Shown here: positions 4,737-5,533 of the stretch, one piece after another
Numbering within the stretch: position 1 is the stretch's first letter
How the letters are laid out: every line of letters begins with the position of its first letter
Source: Euryarchaeota archaeon UBA59
GTDB lineage: Archaea > Thermoplasmatota > Poseidoniia > Poseidoniales > Thalassarchaeaceae
Direction of reading: 5' to 3'
Length of the DNA: 5,533 bases
NCBI GenBank assembly: GCA_002505495.1
Contig: DAVI01000079.1
Span: 1,085 to 6,617 of the forward strand
Notes under the pieces: model-generated
Told to the model about the DNA's origin: nothing
What the model saw: only the letters and a program-made list of their open reading frames with translations
Databases searched by the model: none
Made by a program: the position numbers and the translations under genes

Positions 4737-5533
4737 ATGACCAAGGTACGCCTCCATATCCACGGCGGTGAGAAGGGCGGCTCTGAGGTCACCTTCGACG
4801 AACTTTCAGCAGCAATGGCCGAGATTTCCGGCGGCTGGATTGACATTCACCGGCCAGAAGAGGAGAGTTGTCGGCCATTCTTAGAGGGTGAGATGGGGTT
4901 CTTCCACTTGGCGGTGGACGACTGTTTTGCCGAACCGGTGAGCGGTGGTTTCGTCTACGAGGACCACAAGTTCTTCGCCTTCAAGGCGCGCGACCAAGAC
5001 CGCGACCTCGACACCGAGCACCTGAGGGCCTTTCTCAAAGGAGGGTGGTTGGTCACCGTCCGCCACGCCCACATGCCGGGGATCAATGAGTTCCGCAAGC
5101 GATTCTACACCTCCAAGGTGAAGCGCCTATCCAAGATTGGTAGCGAATATCTTCTCTACGAACTGCTCGATTCCGTTGCTGACGACTGGTACAAGGTACT
5201 GGAAAAGAAGTCCCATCGACTCGATGAGTTGGAGGACCAGGTGTTCGACCCGAGCCATAAATTTCCTGACCTTTTGGAGGATTTGCACGAGTTGAAGGGG
5301 GACCTGCGTGAGGTTGCCAAGTCGACCACTCCTCTGCAGGAAGTGGTTCACAAGATGTTTCGCACCGGCGAGGATTTCGTCACCGAAGAGACTCTGGTCT
5401 ACTTCCAGGACCTTGACGCCCTGACCCAAGACCTAGTGCGCCGCGTCGAGAACTACAACTCCGGGGCTGCGAGCACCCGTGACACCTACATCTCCCAATC
5501 CCACATGCGGGCGGCCGAGGCGCAGGCCGAGGC
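4737..5533 (+). CDS. CorA-family divalent metal ion transporter, 3' end beyond the window
   Basis: The frame is open to the window edge (265 complete codons). It matches the cytoplasmic part of the CorA/MIT family, pentameric inner-membrane channels for Mg2+, Co2+ or, in ZntB-type members, Zn2+. Visible family features are GGWIDIHRP near residue 35, the FFHLAVDDCF stretch, a strand region ending in GGWLVTVRHAHMPG (about 102-115), YLLYELLDSVADDWYKVLEK, the DELEDQVF helix, and LVYFQDLDALTQDLVRRVENY leading to DTYISQS (249-255), which normally sits just before the first membrane helix. The two membrane helices and the GMN selectivity motif lie outside, so transport is inferred from the soluble domain and the symbol is left open. 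After YISQS comes an Ala/Glu stretch (MRAAEAQAE) that looks like extra helix before the membrane segment. The gene is G+C-rich, has its own ribosome site and a 105-base gap, and seems functionally unrelated to the cassette. Confidence 0.9.
   Translation, partial: MTKVRLHIHGGEKGGSEVTFDELSAAMAEISGGWIDIHRPEEESCRPFLEGEMGFFHLAVDDCFAEPVSGGFVYEDHKFFAFKARDQDRDLDTEHLRAFLKGGWLVTVRHAHMPGINEFRKRFYTSKVKRLSKIGSEYLLYELLDSVADDWYKVLEKKSHRLDELEDQVFDPSHKFPDLLEDLHELKGDLREVAKSTTPLQEVVHKMFRTGEDFVTEETLVYFQDLDALTQDLVRRVENYNSGAASTRDTYISQSHMRAAEAQAE

Noticed and set aside
5127..5429. Minus-strand open frame of 100 codons
   Set aside because: It is opposite the clearly coding CorA-family helix region.
1..5533. CRISPR array, tRNA, insertion sequence or attachment site
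   Set aside because: No direct repeat series, cloverleaf, transposase or long terminal repeats were seen on reading both strands.

Overview
The window holds a compact four-gene cassette on the + strand (77-4631) that encodes a prokaryotic ubiquitin-like conjugation system. After a 105-base gap comes the 5' part of an unrelated CorA-family ion channel gene, which is cut off by the window edge.

Layout: (1) 77-1021, an unrecognised protein with a weak DHH-phosphoesterase-like HxHxDxD motif; (2) 1026-2621, a ThiF/E1-type adenylating enzyme whose full catalytic half is preceded by a degenerate ThiF-like half, recalling the inactive and active halves of eukaryotic Uba1; (3) 2634-3617, a single chain with two ubiquitin-like (UBL) domains, each followed by a Gly-Gly motif, and a C-terminal region that looks like an E2 (UBC) domain with a candidate cysteine at residue 295; (4) 3630-4631, a JAMM/MPN (JAB) metalloprotease with a complete E...HxHx10D zinc motif and a long C-terminal coiled coil. 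The gaps are 4, 12 and 12 bases, and in genes 3 and 4 a GGAGG Shine-Dalgarno sequence sits on or beside the previous stop codon. This points to one transcript with coupled translation.

Inferred logic: the JAB protease cuts the UBL-UBL-E2 chain after the Gly-Gly motifs, exposing UBL tails and freeing the E2. The E1 adenylates the exposed tail and passes it to the E2 cysteine. The JAB protease may also remove the modifier from targets. I see no RING or other E3. Known relatives by architecture are the Bil systems (an ISG15-like double UBL with E2, E1 and JAB), the E1/E2/JAB accessory proteins of type II CBASS, and the ThiF-E2-UBL-JAB operons predicted by comparative genomics. The UBL-UBL-E2 fusion together with the DHH-like first gene is the part I do not recognise as a described type.

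Organism: clearly prokaryotic (operon spacing, GGAGG ribosome sites, no introns). Base composition is near even in genes 1 and 2, richer in G+C in the UBL part and corA, and A+T-rich at the 3' end of the JAB gene (judged by eye). I cannot tell Bacteria from Archaea. No CRISPR, tRNA, rRNA or transposon signature was seen.
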